A stretch of 64,000 nucleotides of DNA. It comes from Scolanthus callimorphus (lineage: Eukaryota; Cnidaria; Anthozoa; Actiniaria; Edwardsiidae). Positions 53,742-64,000 of the stretch are shown one piece after another. The stretch spans positions 10,129,573 to 10,193,572 of the forward strand of contig CM066915.1 in NCBI GenBank assembly GCA_033964015.1. The letters run 5' to 3'. The notes beneath the pieces are model-generated. The model had not been told where the DNA came from. It saw only the letters and a program-made list of their open reading frames with translations, and did not search any database. Within the stretch, counting starts at the first letter, position 1. Every line of letters begins with the position of its first letter. The position numbers were made by a program, and so were the translations under genes.

Positions 53742-53880
53742 ATTTAGCGGGGGGTGGGGTGGGGGTGGAGGGGAGGGCTCCAATTTTTTTTGGGAGGGTC
53801 CTAATTTTTTTCGCGTGCCTAAAGGGAGGGTCCAAATTTTTTTCAATCCTGTTTGGGGGAGGGTCATAACTTTTTTCAGC
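53742..53880. repeat. G-rich and 'gggagggtcc-aattttttt' repeats
   Basis: A G-rich run then four copies of 'gggagggtc(c)(t)aattttttt'. Possible G-quadruplex-forming DNA on the plus strand; non-coding. Confidence 0.7.
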
Positions 53881-53889
53881 AATATTTGG

Positions 53890-55900
53890 ACGATGAAGAA
53901 GGTAAACAGATGCCGATAGTGGTTATTTCAGCAACTTCTCTATAAAAATTTCGGCGCGCTTCGCGCAAATAAAGAAGGACATCTATTATACTATTTCACC
54001 AACGAAGACACTACCCTCACGCCATTTACAAGAACAGTGTATCTGGACGAGGAAAACCAAACTCTCCCAAAAATGCCCTGTAATGATAGGCCTGGCAGGC
54101 AGTCACTATATGTTTAAAAGAAGACCCCATAGGTAGGCGTGAGTTCGACATTATAAGCATAGCAATTCGTCATTTGGGCCGCGTTTCACGCACATGAATA
54201 ATAACTTCATCATTTGCGGCGCGCAGTAGTGCACATGAATAATATAACCTTGTTGGCTCAGGAGCCCATCAATAGAAGCTTTCATCTACCTTGGTAACCT
54301 ATATAGTTGAGGTAGCGTACTTCCTGTGCTCCTGGCTGTGGGACATCTATTTGAGGGTATTCGCTGATTGGCTGATTTTGAACGTTCGGGGCATGCGCAG
54401 AAAGTTATTTCTCTCTCACAGCTCTGTATCAAAATTCGCGCATGCGTCACTGGATGCCACCCCACGAGGTGACGAGGCCGGGGCGGCTGGGTTCGAGATG
54501 GTTTGAGAATGGTCTATTCACTAAAGTTCACTGGAGTATGACCATGCGTGCGCAAACAAGTTGTATATAAATATTGGAACAGAAAATTACGGCATAATAT
54601 CTCACATTTTCCTGCTTTAGGCGACCCAAACTCTAAAAAAAATTCGAACTGCCATTTGAAATTCGCCCTGGTCAGCCACTCCTCTGTTATTGTTTTCATT
54701 CGAAACGTAGAAGTCTCGAAATAGCCAAGTGGAAAATAAGTTTTGAGCTTCATTTATTGAATTCAATCGAAAATGTCGGTTTGCATTCCCAAAATCAGCT
54801 GGAAATGCATGCCCTCTCCGACTCGATATGTTGCAGGGCAGACAAAATGGCGGCTGACCACAGAGAATTTCTGCAGAAACGCATCCATGGGAAAAGCTTA
54901 ATCTTTTTGGATAGCCATAAGAAATCCGAACATGGGAAATTCAGCTTTTCCCGCTGATAGGTTTCTGCAGAAATTCCCTGTGGACTGAGGAGGCTCTTTA
55001 AATATAAATGCCTTTTCAAATTCATGTTATTCTCAATCCGGTTTTGTGAGTAAAATAATGCACCATTTGCTGTAGTCGTTGCTTTTATTTAGATTTAGAA
55101 ATTACGCATCCCTGAAAATAAGATTGTAGGTGGCCATCGGCTAATTTGAGAGGGATAAGTAAATTTAATAGTTTCATTTCCTACCTTTCGGCTTGAAGCT
55201 TTGACCTTCAAAAACGCTTGTTAAAAGCTTGTACTTGTATGGGCCCAGGTAGCCGTGCTGTAGCAGTTTCGGGTTAAATGGCAGACGGATAGGAAGGAAG
55301 AACTCTGAAAAGCCACTATGCAATGAACATGTGCGTTCCTTTGGTTGAACGATGTATAGGAGTTCCTGAAATAATGAATCTTAACTTTTAACCCGCCGCT
55401 ACAATAAGTCAAGTTTATCACTAGGATCGAAACGAATAGTATCTTCGCGGTATGCAAATTTAGGGATTTGGGTTAGGGATTTGAGCGGAGTTGTTCCCAA
55501 AAAGGCCCATTGCAGATAGGAACAGGTTGACAGGAACATCTGTTTCTGTTCACTCAAATGAACATAGTCCAGTAACTATTGTCTCAATAGTCGCATGACT
55601 CATCATCGGGTATGGGGGATAACGGGTTCCAAGGGCACGCTTTAATCTGAGTAATACATACTTATAGTTCATTGGTCATTTTAGTTGAAATTTATACCCG
55701 TCATACACTCCATAAACACCATATCCGATGATCTCAAAACAAGAATGCAATGTTTCGGATGCATGAATATTAATAAAGCAGTTGCAAAATTGGCTGTTTT
55801 CTATGAGAGCATCAGGTATGGGGGTAAAAGAAGTTAACAGATTTTCTATTGACCTATTAACTCGACTCCAATAACACTTCGCAAATCATTAGTGCATATA
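53890..55900. other. Non-coding stretch with small repeats
   Basis: Contains 54168-54245, a relative of 6295-6375, and an inverted pair around 54860-54985 ('accacagagaatttctgcagaaac' with 'gtttctgcagaaattccctgtgg'). GCATGCGC-type sites at ~54393 and ~54437 could mark a promoter. No gene is recognised. Confidence 0.45.
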
Positions 55901-55916
55901 TAAAGTAGCATAATAA

Positions 55917-56568
55917 TTGCATAATAACATGCAATTGAATCCAGGGAAATGTAAAGTGTTGTCAGTCGACTTTCTTCACTATAATAGTTATCAATGTCCG
56001 CCAGTCGCTACGGGCGGTGTTGTATTAGAGCAAGTCAGATCATTTAAGCTACTCGGGGTTTATATAACCGAAGATCTGACTTGGGCGGTTCACTGCAACT
56101 TTATAGTGAAGAGGGCCAACCGTCGTCCTTATGCTCTTAGGGCACTTAAAGGGCTCTGGTGTCCCGTCTGCAGATGTAGTTATTGTGAACACTTCTTTAG
56201 TAAGACCTATCTTAGAGTACGCATGTGTTGTATTTGCAAACCTACCACTCTATCTATCGGATGCCATAGAAAAAATACAAATACGTGCCCTAAGGATCAT
56301 TCATCCAGCATTGTCATATAGTGAAGCTCTAAGAGAGAGTAGGCTACAACCACTCTGCGAGAGAAGGGAAATCGCCTGTGAAAGATTCATCAGGAATCTA
56401 AGCCCAGAAAATCCCGTGTACAAGTTAGTCCAAAGTCGTATTATCTCACCCCAATGTAATTATGCTTTAAGACCAAGAGAATCGAACATTATCATCCAAA
56501 ACACTGCTACAACTAGATTCAAGAATTTCGTGACGAACAAATACGCGAATTGTATCACACGCGAATAA
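55917..56568 (+). pseudogene. LINE ORF2 C-terminal fragment (CR1/jockey-like)
   Basis: The first frame gives MQLNPGKCKVLSVDF, then VRSFKLLGVYITEDLTWAVH and RRPYALRALKG. After a frameshift near 56150 the second frame gives SLVRPILEYACVVFANLP, AIEKIQIRALRIIHPALSY and ERREIACERF. This is the thumb and C-terminal region of non-LTR reverse transcriptases. It is 5' truncated, as LINE copies often are, and ends at 56568. Confidence 0.75.
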
Positions 56569-56749
56569 GTTTGCTATTGTATATACTTTTATAATGTTCA
56601 TCCATTATTCATAACGCAGCTGTCCAATCTGAAAGCGGTATTCAGGTCACATGCACAGGCATGTAAACCGGATACAACTCCCATCAAACTAAAAGCACGG
56701 GGAGGGCTTGAATAGTCAGCAGGGAAAGTGTGGGGTTAATGAATAAATA

Positions 56750-56862
56750 CAATAGTTAATAGATCTATTAGTATTCTATAATTTTTTTATAATACTAATG
56801 TCGATATTAGTATTCTAAAAAAAATATAGAATACTAATAGATCTATTAACTATTCAAACAAA
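56750..56862. repeat. AT-rich long hairpin
   Basis: 'atagttaatagatctattag tattctata' pairs with 'tatagaatactaatagatctattaactat' ~55 bp on; arms near-perfect. It lies just downstream of the recombinase gene's 3' end. Confidence 0.8.
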
Positions 56863-56923
56863 ATAGTCAAACATTTAACAAAACACATGGCAAGGAAAAC
56901 ATTTTAATCACAGTAGAACTTAT

Positions 56924-58174
56924 CTACTTAACATTGAAATTGATTGTGCAGTTATTAAATACTGCATTACTTGCAATACTTTTAAGTATAGCAGAAGGCG
57001 CAGTATTCTCAGTAGGCATATCAATACAAGCTAAATCTTCATCTGAAATCTCAAACAAAAATTCGTTGGTGCTACTATTGGCGCCGAAATTACCAGAAGG
57101 CAAATCAATGTTTGCTAGAACGTCATCAGATAAATCATAAGCAAAATCACTAACTGCTCCAACTCTAACACTCTCCTGACAGTTACGGGCACTATTAAAG
57201 TTAAATTCAAATGTTGGATATTCATTAGCAGATTCAACTTTAGGCTCTTCCCTCTTTACTACGGAAATAGCGCGCGGCCCAAGAACGGCACTGGCCTTGG
57301 TGGTTTGTGTCTCACTGGGCCTCTGGTATTTAAATAGCGCATTCGATGTATGACCAGTTCTTTGTCGAATTATCTTCTCTTCCACGCCGCTTTGAAATAG
57401 TGCGGTAGCACAAGTAATCCTTAAACAATGAGAGGTCTTGCGTGGCAAATTCGCTTTTGCACAGAGTTTGTCAGGTAAAATCTTATTAAGACTGCCTAAC
57501 CCAATCGGAGCCCTTTCATAACCCATACTCCCATCCCTCTTGGGTCGTAAATAGAAAGCATCTACACCCTTCGCAATATCTTTGACTTTTTCTATGTACA
57601 AAGCATAAATTTCTTGTAAACATGGAGTGTGAGCTTCGCCAACTTTATGACATTCTTGTTTGATATATCTCGGTTCTTTCTTTAAATCTTTTAACCCTCC
57701 ATGAAAGGTTTTAGAGGCGGATTCGTCAAATACAATAAAGTTATCTATTAGCTTAATATTGCAAACACGGAGCATTCTATGCTCGTTAGCACGAAGACCA
57801 AATAATTTGCCGTTATAGTAATACATTGTATTAACAAAAGACTCAGCTGAATTACAGTTGCCCAGCAAGTTGAGTTTCCATAGCGTGTTCTCGTCTTCAA
57901 CTGTCACGTCTTCCCTCTCTGGTATCTTGGAAGTCGTTGCTATTCCCGCCTTCGTTGCGTCTCGCATCTCCGCATCCAAGGCTTTGCGAAATGTTGAAAA
58001 CCTAAAAAATCAATATAAAGTTCAGTGTTTTATAACATCTAAAAGAAAAGCATAATGTGGCCTACACATTAACTAAATCAAATTAACTTACCTCAAATCA
58101 CTCTTGTTCAATACATTAACAGCATTTTCCGCCTTCGTCTCCTGGATGTGCCTGTTAATTCCGCATACAGTCAA
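56924..58174 (-). CDS. Crypton-like tyrosine recombinase (DUF3504-type), spliced
   Basis: Exon B (58000-56924) encodes FSTFRKALDAEMRDATKAGI, then a catalytic region: RANEHRMLRVCNIKL, SHCLRITCATALFQSG, EEKIIRQRTGHTSNALFKYQR. The H-x-x-R, the second His of the GH motif and the Tyr of 'FKYQR' fit the R-H-R-H-Y pattern of tyrosine recombinases. Exon A ends KAENAVNVLNKSDL and joins across a 91-bp GT-AG intron (58001-58091) in phase; its acceptor is probably at 58175. The ~110-residue acidic C-terminus (DLSDDVLANIDLP, EISDEDLACIDMP) is unlike recombinases and could be an activation or interaction tail. The reading frame is intact, so this may be a recent Crypton copy or a domesticated gene. The N-terminus is not located. 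Confidence 0.6.
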
Positions 58175-58179
58175 CTGTC

Positions 58180-61000
58180 ATTGATCTCAGTATGTTCCCC
58201 CTATACACGCCTTAAGGTGACTCATGCGAAAGTCAGAGCGGATTTGGCGAAAATATATTTTCGTCTACAACTTTAAAAATATACTCGCTATGAACTTCAA
58301 TCTTGGAGAATATAAGCAGGCATCTTTTGGTAATATGTATGCATTATCAGATCTCCATTAGCGTTAATACTTTTAATAATAACTAAGCTTAAATGGACCG
58401 CTTCCTTGAGAGATCAACCCCGCGCAAAAAAAAGTTTCTGGTATTTTTGAACGAAACTCCGTTAATCATATTGAAGTCAGTTGGACTAAGTGTTAACGAA
58501 GTTTCAGGAAATTCGTTGGAAGCAAATTGCATATTTTAGAAAAATAGGCCAAAAACACGACTAAAACTCTAAAACACTGGCTTTGTGTTAAAATACTTTA
58601 GAAAGTGTACACTTTATCAAGCGAAACAGAGCTTTATTTGCCGTTTTTACAAGAAACGATGCGCAGTTTAAAAGTTTTATTCGTAATACTTATTCAGTTA
58701 TAAACTAAAACTTTCTTTCCAGTTTCACACATTTATGTCTAAATCGGAAGTTCGTGTTAGTCGGTCTGCTGGCATGTGTTGTGAAATATTAGTAACGCGA
58801 AAGTAACAACTATAGGCTTGTGCTTGATTTTATGGCGAGACATTGAATGCATTATTCATCAAAATTTTACTGGAAAGAATATTCTAAAGCTCTATAAATT
58901 TGCGATCTTTAAAATCAATAGCACGGCGTGTACAGATTACTCGATTTGCATCGCAGCGTGAACCGAAGTGACCCGGTGTTTATAACAACAAAACACACAA
59001 CATTATTAAGTAAAGGTTATTTTTATCGGTGTATAACATAAGACTGAACGTAAGAGTGGAGTAACCGAGTAATTTTAAATTAAAACAGAATTGCAGCTAC
59101 CATCAAATAAATGTTGTTCTGATTGTTGAGCGAGAGGAACCTGGTGTCGGGCTTTCTTCGCTTCCGATTGGTTAAATCGCACTTTTGAAACAAAGGCGGC
59201 CAGACACAAACGGTTGGTACGTGGCAGTGTAATGCTCGCATGGCATGGCCCGCGGCTCTCATTCTGGCAATACAAACTTCGTTACAGAATCTGTCGATTA
59301 TATTATGGTTGGACATTTCTCCCAGCCTAATCCTCGAAAGATACTACCAAAGAATAAACGCGGATATTATTGACATATAATATGTAAGAGGTGAGTTAGA
59401 ATTGTTGTTATTCTCAGGTCTAAGTAGTCCGTAAAGTTTCTGTGCTGAGTTTTGAGCTTATATTCCCGACATCACTTGTATAGTCTTTGTATTATTGACA
59501 AAAACTATCATAGTGGCGGGGGTTGAGCAAATCAAGAGAACTACCTATGACTTTTTTTTGTTTCGTATCAAGGGTTCAGATTCGCGATCAATATAATCGG
59601 GTCGAACTTATGAGCAGTGATAAATCTCTTTGCAGTAATCAGTAATAGTCTTTTGATCGGTTGTTTATTTATAATCTCGCCCCAGCGGCACAACGGTTGA
59701 TCTTAGACCATTTCGAAGTTAGGGGTTACTACAAAGAAAAATTGAATTATTCCACCTTTTTTCTTGTTTGTTAAATGTTCATGCAGCTAATTTTAGAGAT
59801 TTTTAGTACCGAGCCACTGCTCAAGAAAAACGCGCTTTGGTGATAGTGAGTCATTCACAGCATTTTCAGATCTGGTTGCAAAGTTTAATCATGCGAAAAA
59901 AGTTTCTCCACGTAAAAAACTACACACTTGTCTCACATCAAGTCCAATTTCAGTTTCACATAAGTTAACATTTCACATACGCATCAGTTTCTCACGCCGT
60001 TATTTAATGTTTTGTACGCAAAATAATCTCCCAAGTTTGTAAGATCCAGGAGGTCACCCCAAGATTGTGAGAGGAACTCCCGCATAATCAGAGGTGCCAA
60101 ATCTTCATTTTTATTAATGAAAAATGTCAGACTGACTGTAATTGGGGAAATGTAGGCTGCTCTCAGATCTCCTAGGAACTGCCACATTATTGAAGGGTTG
60201 AAACTTGCGTTAATTTGGCTCCCGTATTTTCCTATGAACTCCCAATTTGTAAAGCTTAGCTTGATTGCTATAATTCACAAAAGTTAGGAGAATCTAGGAT
60301 AACTCGGGAAATCCTAGGATTTGCCAAATCCTGGGAGATCAACTCGCACGTGGCCTTTATTTTACAACATCGCGGTATCCCCATCGCTTTAAAGTATAAG
60401 GAACACTGCTTCCCAATTATGCATCAAGGGAACAAATCGTTCCTTTTAAAATCGGAACGCTTGTTCCCAAGATCCATATCTAGGACCTCATACGTTCCTT
60501 TAGTGAAAAGGACCGTTGTGGATCATAGGAACTCTTTGTGCTTTATTGTGTTGCAGTAGAACAAAATATTCCTATTGCTAAAAGGAACAATATGATCCCA
60601 TTTGCTCAAATGGGAACAAAGTGTTACCTTGTCAATGAGAGTCACCTTGTGTAGATTTCAATTCGTGACGGGAAACATCTCGAGACACACGGAACTCAAA
60701 ATGACTTTATTCGTCTCTGACATCACACGAAGCGAAGTGGTTCACTTTAAAACAAATCCAATGTCATACATAATGAACCTACAAAAAAGGCAACTGCTTA
60801 CGATTATCTGCCCTCAAAATATTAAGCGAGATAAGATTTGTAGTCCAGATTTCGAGTCTTAGTGACGTCTGACGTCTGGTAATCACTAACCTTGTGTTTT
60901 TTTGCTAGCTGTCAATTAATTGACTGAACCGGAACCTTGACTGAACCGGAACAGGAAACGAAATCTTATATTCCGACCCCTAAAGACGAGCCTTATTTAT
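58180..61000. other. Non-coding stretch
   Basis: No gene recognised. At 60395-60640 many GGAAC/GTTCC motifs occur in both orientations ('gggaacaaatcgttccttt', 'aaaaggaacaatatg'), suggesting a palindromic repeat. The last ~60 bp before 61 kb may include the 3' LTR of the BEL/Pao element, but with one LTR only it cannot be delimited. Confidence 0.4.
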
Positions 61001-61069
61001 GAGTAAGATTTCCGAGCTACATAACAATGTCAACCAATCAGTGTTCATTAAAATAGTTCATAGAATTTA

Positions 61070-61795
61070 TCCTTCAATTGCACCCTCTAAGAGTACTATT
61101 TTGGTGATCGGACGGACTAGTACTGACGACTCAGTCTTCAGAGTGACGCTCCTCACTAGCTCATCGTTGCAGTTCTTGTGGACTTTTGTGACACGACCGA
61201 GCGGCCATCGGGATCTCGGGACCTTCTCATCAACGACAAGCACAATATCGTCTACCTCATAGCAGCGTGATGGTTTTACTCACTTCTGTCGTTCTTGTAA
61301 CTGTGGCAAATATTCTTTGAGCTACCTCCGCCAGAAGACGTCTGCTAAATATTGCACATGCCTCCATCGTCTGTACATATAGACATCTTCTCTGGTAAAG
61401 ACTCCAGGGGGCAAGCTGGGCTCTGCACGTAACAGACGAAGATGGTTCAGGGTAAGCGCTTCTAAGTCATTCGGATCGTCTGAGCTCTTCGTTATCGGTC
61501 GGTTATTCACGATCGCTACCACTTCGCATAGGAGTGTTGAAAGTGCCTCGTTATCCAGCACTTGTTCTTTGAGCACTGTACCTAGCACTTTTCTCACCGT
61601 TCCGATGCTGCGCTCCCAAATACCACCTTGATCACTCAAGCGACGCCGTCGGAGAGTTAAAAATCCATCTGATATTCCTCTGGAGCAGGTATTCATGTAT
61701 CTGTAGTTGGTTCCGTTGAGCAATTGCCTCACGAAGTTCCTTGTTTCCGCTTGTAAAATTGCTCCCATTATCGGATCGCATTTCGTCAGGAACAC
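61070..61795 (-). pseudogene. pol: BEL/Pao integrase C-terminal part and DUF5641-type domain
   Basis: The frame carries GGIWERSIGTVRKVLG (the E of the D,D,E integrase triad), NNRPITKSSDDPNDLEALT, and MYRRWRHVQYLADVFWRR. A stop at TGA then follows, after which the next ~80 codons (CYEVDDIVLVVDE, SRWPLGRVTKVH) give the C-terminal domain typical of Pao polyproteins. Frames are broken, so it is not functional. Confidence 0.75.
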
Positions 61796-62447
61796 CTCTC
61801 CTTGCCAGGAGTCTCCTTATTGAATTGATGAAGGAGTCCGTGTCTAAGCTAAACGCTATCTCAATATGAATAGCTCGTGTCGTCAAACAAGTGTGCAAGG
61901 CACCATAACGCTTCATCTCCCATCTTCCTCTCTTGACGGTAAACGGTCCAAAACAGTCAACACCTACAAAGAAGAATGGTGGTTTATCGGGCGTCACTCC
62001 TTCAATCGGGATGTCTGCAATCTTCTGCCGAGAAACTGGAGCTGTTGCTGGCGACAACTGACACAATGGATTAATATCTTCCGAACTGCCACACGAGCCT
62101 TGATTATCCAAAATCGCTCTCTGATCGTCGATAAAACTTGTTCCAGGCCCACATGCTCTGATGTAGAATGCACGTCTTACGATGAGGTCCATAACATGAT
62201 GTTTGCTGGGAACTATGATGGGATGCTTGTTGACTTCCGGTGGTGCATGTGCCAGACGACCACTGACGCACAACAGACCATTGACAACAACTGGACTCAA
62301 ACGGTAGATCGAACTACTCTTTTTTATGCCGTCAGCAATCTTCTTTTTTCTCTTCTTGCTTGATCCGTCTTTACTCGACTCAGTGGACTCCGGACATTCT
62401 ACACCTGACCACTCATCTATAAAACTCTGCCTCTGGACATACCTCAA
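61632..62447 (-). pseudogene. pol: BEL/Pao integrase, N-terminal and catalytic core
   Basis: Contains YRLSPVVVNGLLCVSGRL, HPIIVPSKHHVMDLIVRRA, FVGVDCFGPFTVKRGR (first Asp), LTTRAIHIEIAFSLDTDSFI and RSDNGSNFTSGNKEL (second Asp). The zinc-binding region is distorted (ILDNQGSCGSSEDINPLC), consistent with compensating frameshifts. It overlaps the next ORF in another frame at 61632-61795. Confidence 0.8.
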
Positions 62448-62850
62448 CAGCTCCTCCTCACAGCTTCTGCTATGCGCAACTCGTCTACGGTCAACAGTTT
62501 AGCTTTATCCGTGGGGCGCTCCCTTGAGACTTCTCCGTGCTTGCATCTTCTATTTGCATCAAGCAGATTGGCTCGGTATCTCAGGACCCACGCAATGAAC
62601 CTCTTCAGTCGATGCCACAACGAAAATTGTTGAATCATTCTATCCAACGGGTTGTTGGGGTGTACGAGAGTGCGAACGAGGTAACTTCCCTTCTGATTTC
62701 TGGATCACATTCTGGAACACTGCAAAGGTCCTCTACTTCATCTGGCCACCGATCGTCTTCCCTCCACAGAATCTGGACCATTAATCCAGCGATGGTTGTG
62801 AACCAGCTCTTGGAACCGTTAAGCCTCTACAGGCATCATCCGCCGGATTA
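62444..62850 (-). pseudogene. pol: BEL/Pao connection region between RNase H and integrase
   Basis: ORF 62647-62444 gives WHRLKRFIAWVLRYRANLLD and LLTVDELRIAEAVRRSC, matching the 'L.vaWvlR' to 'eel..Ae' linker of Pao polyproteins. The segment up to 62.85 kb is frame-broken. Confidence 0.6.
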
Positions 62851-62917
62851 ACATTCGTGTTCACGTATCTCTATCGATCCGGTCGAGTAGCTCCACGAAT
62901 CTTGGCGAGCCTATTGG

Positions 62918-63494
62918 CTACAAACGTATGGAAGCGTTTTCGTTGTTGATATATCGTAGCACGCATGTGCTGTCCGTCCAGTAGTACACGTTATCAATCT
63001 TGACATCTAACTCCTCTTGAGCCATCTGACTTAACCTTGTAGCTACGACCGCAGCAGACAACTCCAAGTGAGGAATTGTGACTACTTTCTTTGGCGTTTG
63101 CCTTGATTTGCCAAGTAGAAATGCACAATGAATCTTTCCTTCGCTGTTCACAAGTCGAAGAAACGAAACAGCGCCATAGCCTTGCTGAGATGCATCACAA
63201 AAGGTATGCAACTGACACGATAGAACCCTTTGGTATCAAAGGACGTGGAATACTGAAGTGACGTAACTTGAGTTATTCCTCCAACCAGGAACGCCAGCGT
63301 TCAATATGCTCCGAAGGGATCTGATCATCCCAGTCCAAGCCCCTTACATTCAGATCTCGTAACATTATCTTGACTGGTAGGATGATTGGGGCGATGAACC
63401 CTAGAGGGTCATATATAGAACTCATGGCCGATAGAATACTTCTGCGCGTCAGACTCTTCTCCTTCGTAGAACCGCGGGAGAGCTTGAGGCCCAC
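62918..63494 (-). pseudogene. pol: BEL/Pao RNase H region
   Basis: 63494-63273 encodes [20 protein letters not shown], the motif following the RT in Pao elements. 63211-62918 encodes HTFCDASQQGYGAVSF, IPHLELSAAVVATRL and VYYWTDSTCVLRYI, i.e. the RNase H D-E-D residues. A frame break lies between the two. Confidence 0.8.
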
Positions 63495-63999
63495 TTGGTT
63501 AAATGGAATCCACCATTACTGAGAAGCTGGGACACCTCGTTCATCACTCGGATGGCTTCTTCTTCATTACTGACCAAAATCAGGCAGTCGTCTACGTAGA
63601 AGTTTCTTCTTACCGTATCTACGACATCCACCGAGAACACGCTCGCGTTATCTTGGGCAGTCTGTTATAGCCCAAAGTTCGCACAACTAGGCGAAGATAC
63701 GCCTCCGGAAAAGGTGCACACTCGTTTGATATTCTTCAGGTGTATTCTCTAGGTTGCCTTCACGCCACCACAAAAAAACGCAGATAGTTTGAGTCCTTCT
63801 TCTCTACCCGGACCTGATAAAACATAGACTGAACGTCTGCCACTAACGCTACCTCCTCTTGCCTGAACCGAGTGAGGACCCCAACCAGAGAGTTGGTTAG
63901 GTCGGGGCCTTGCATCAATCGGTCATTGAGTGATCTTCCTTGAAACTTCGAAGCGCAATCGAACACCACCCTTACCTTTCCACATTTGTTGACATTCAA
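63449..63999 (-). pseudogene. pol: BEL/Pao reverse transcriptase, truncated by the window end
   Basis: 63999-63760: [53 protein letters not shown] (motif A Asp). 63640-63449: RRNFYVDDCLILVSNEEEAI (YVDD box) and [12 protein letters not shown] frameshift separates the two parts around 63.66-63.76 kb. Protease and gag would lie beyond 64000. Confidence 0.8.
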
Positions 64000-64000
64000 A

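Noticed and set aside
55221..55457. Signal-peptide-like ORF (KILFVSILVINLTYCSG)
   Set aside because: The frame has no ATG at its start and no splice acceptor fits; hydrophobicity alone is not enough in AT-rich DNA.
60900..61060. Defined 3' LTR of the BEL/Pao element
   Set aside because: A TG...CA segment can be proposed, but the matching 5' LTR is outside the window, so no boundary can be supported.

Overview
The window looks like part of a eukaryotic, animal nuclear genome, most likely a cnidarian (anthozoan: stony coral or sea anemone). It is AT-rich, has GT-AG introns and a 100-N assembly gap (53479-53578). It holds no bacterial-type operons. It is dominated by transposable elements of kinds common in cnidarian genomes: tyrosine-recombinase (YR) retrotransposons, a Crypton-like recombinase, Polinton/adintovirus-like genes, BEL/Pao, LINEs and many foldback/MITE elements. 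The taxonomic call is an inference from repertoire and style; no single-copy marker gene is visible.

Layout. 1-9.2 kb: non-coding DNA with several inverted-repeat elements, including a 2.55-kb TIR element (6691-9241) whose internal ORF is split by a 1-kb MITE. 9.3-10.6 kb: a LINE reverse-transcriptase scrap, then two exons of a SAP/SWIM-type gene. 10.8-12.4 kb: two large foldback repeats. 13.0-15.2 kb: a divergent promoter with candidate first exons on both strands; the plus one can splice to an exon at 15.2 kb and give a 31-aa product. 16.2-18.8 kb: two tandem copies of a repeat whose core is a ~129-bp minisatellite carrying paired TGACGTCA sites. 19.7-20.4 kb: an inverted duplicate of 12.45-13.09 kb. 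20.5-29.1 kb: a plus-strand DIRS-like YR retrotransposon with spliced gag, a minisatellite in the gag intron, a 3-kb internal tandem duplication and only a stub of pol. 29.1-37.1 kb: remains of a Polinton/adintovirus-like element (DNA polymerase C-terminus, packaging ATPase, small virion proteins, major capsid protein, adenain-type protease), interrupted by a Tc1-like MITE and by a 328-bp deletion derivative of the same DIRS-like family. 38.6-47.7 kb: a 92-bp satellite invaded by a minus-strand Ngaro-type YR retrotransposon with A1-B1-A2-B2 split direct repeats and by a 2.84-kb TTAA-flanked element with ~707-bp TIRs. 47.7-55.9 kb: mostly non-coding, with foldbacks, a tRNA-like SINE remnant and a second divergent gene start beside the N gap. 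55.9-56.6 kb: LINE. 56.9-58.2 kb: a spliced Crypton-like recombinase gene. 61.0-64.0 kb: the 3' two-thirds of a broken BEL/Pao pol, running off the window.

How it fits together. The two YR retrotransposons share one plan (short Pro/Ala-rich exon 1, phase-0 intron filled by a tandem repeat, exon 2 ending in a CCHC knuckle, then RT/RNase H) and both have lost the recombinase part. The virus-like genes keep a capsid/packaging order but nearly all carry stops or frameshifts, including a TGA exactly where the protease nucleophile is expected. Host genes are represented only by candidate first exons, so the interval reads as intergenic/intronic DNA built by nested insertions.
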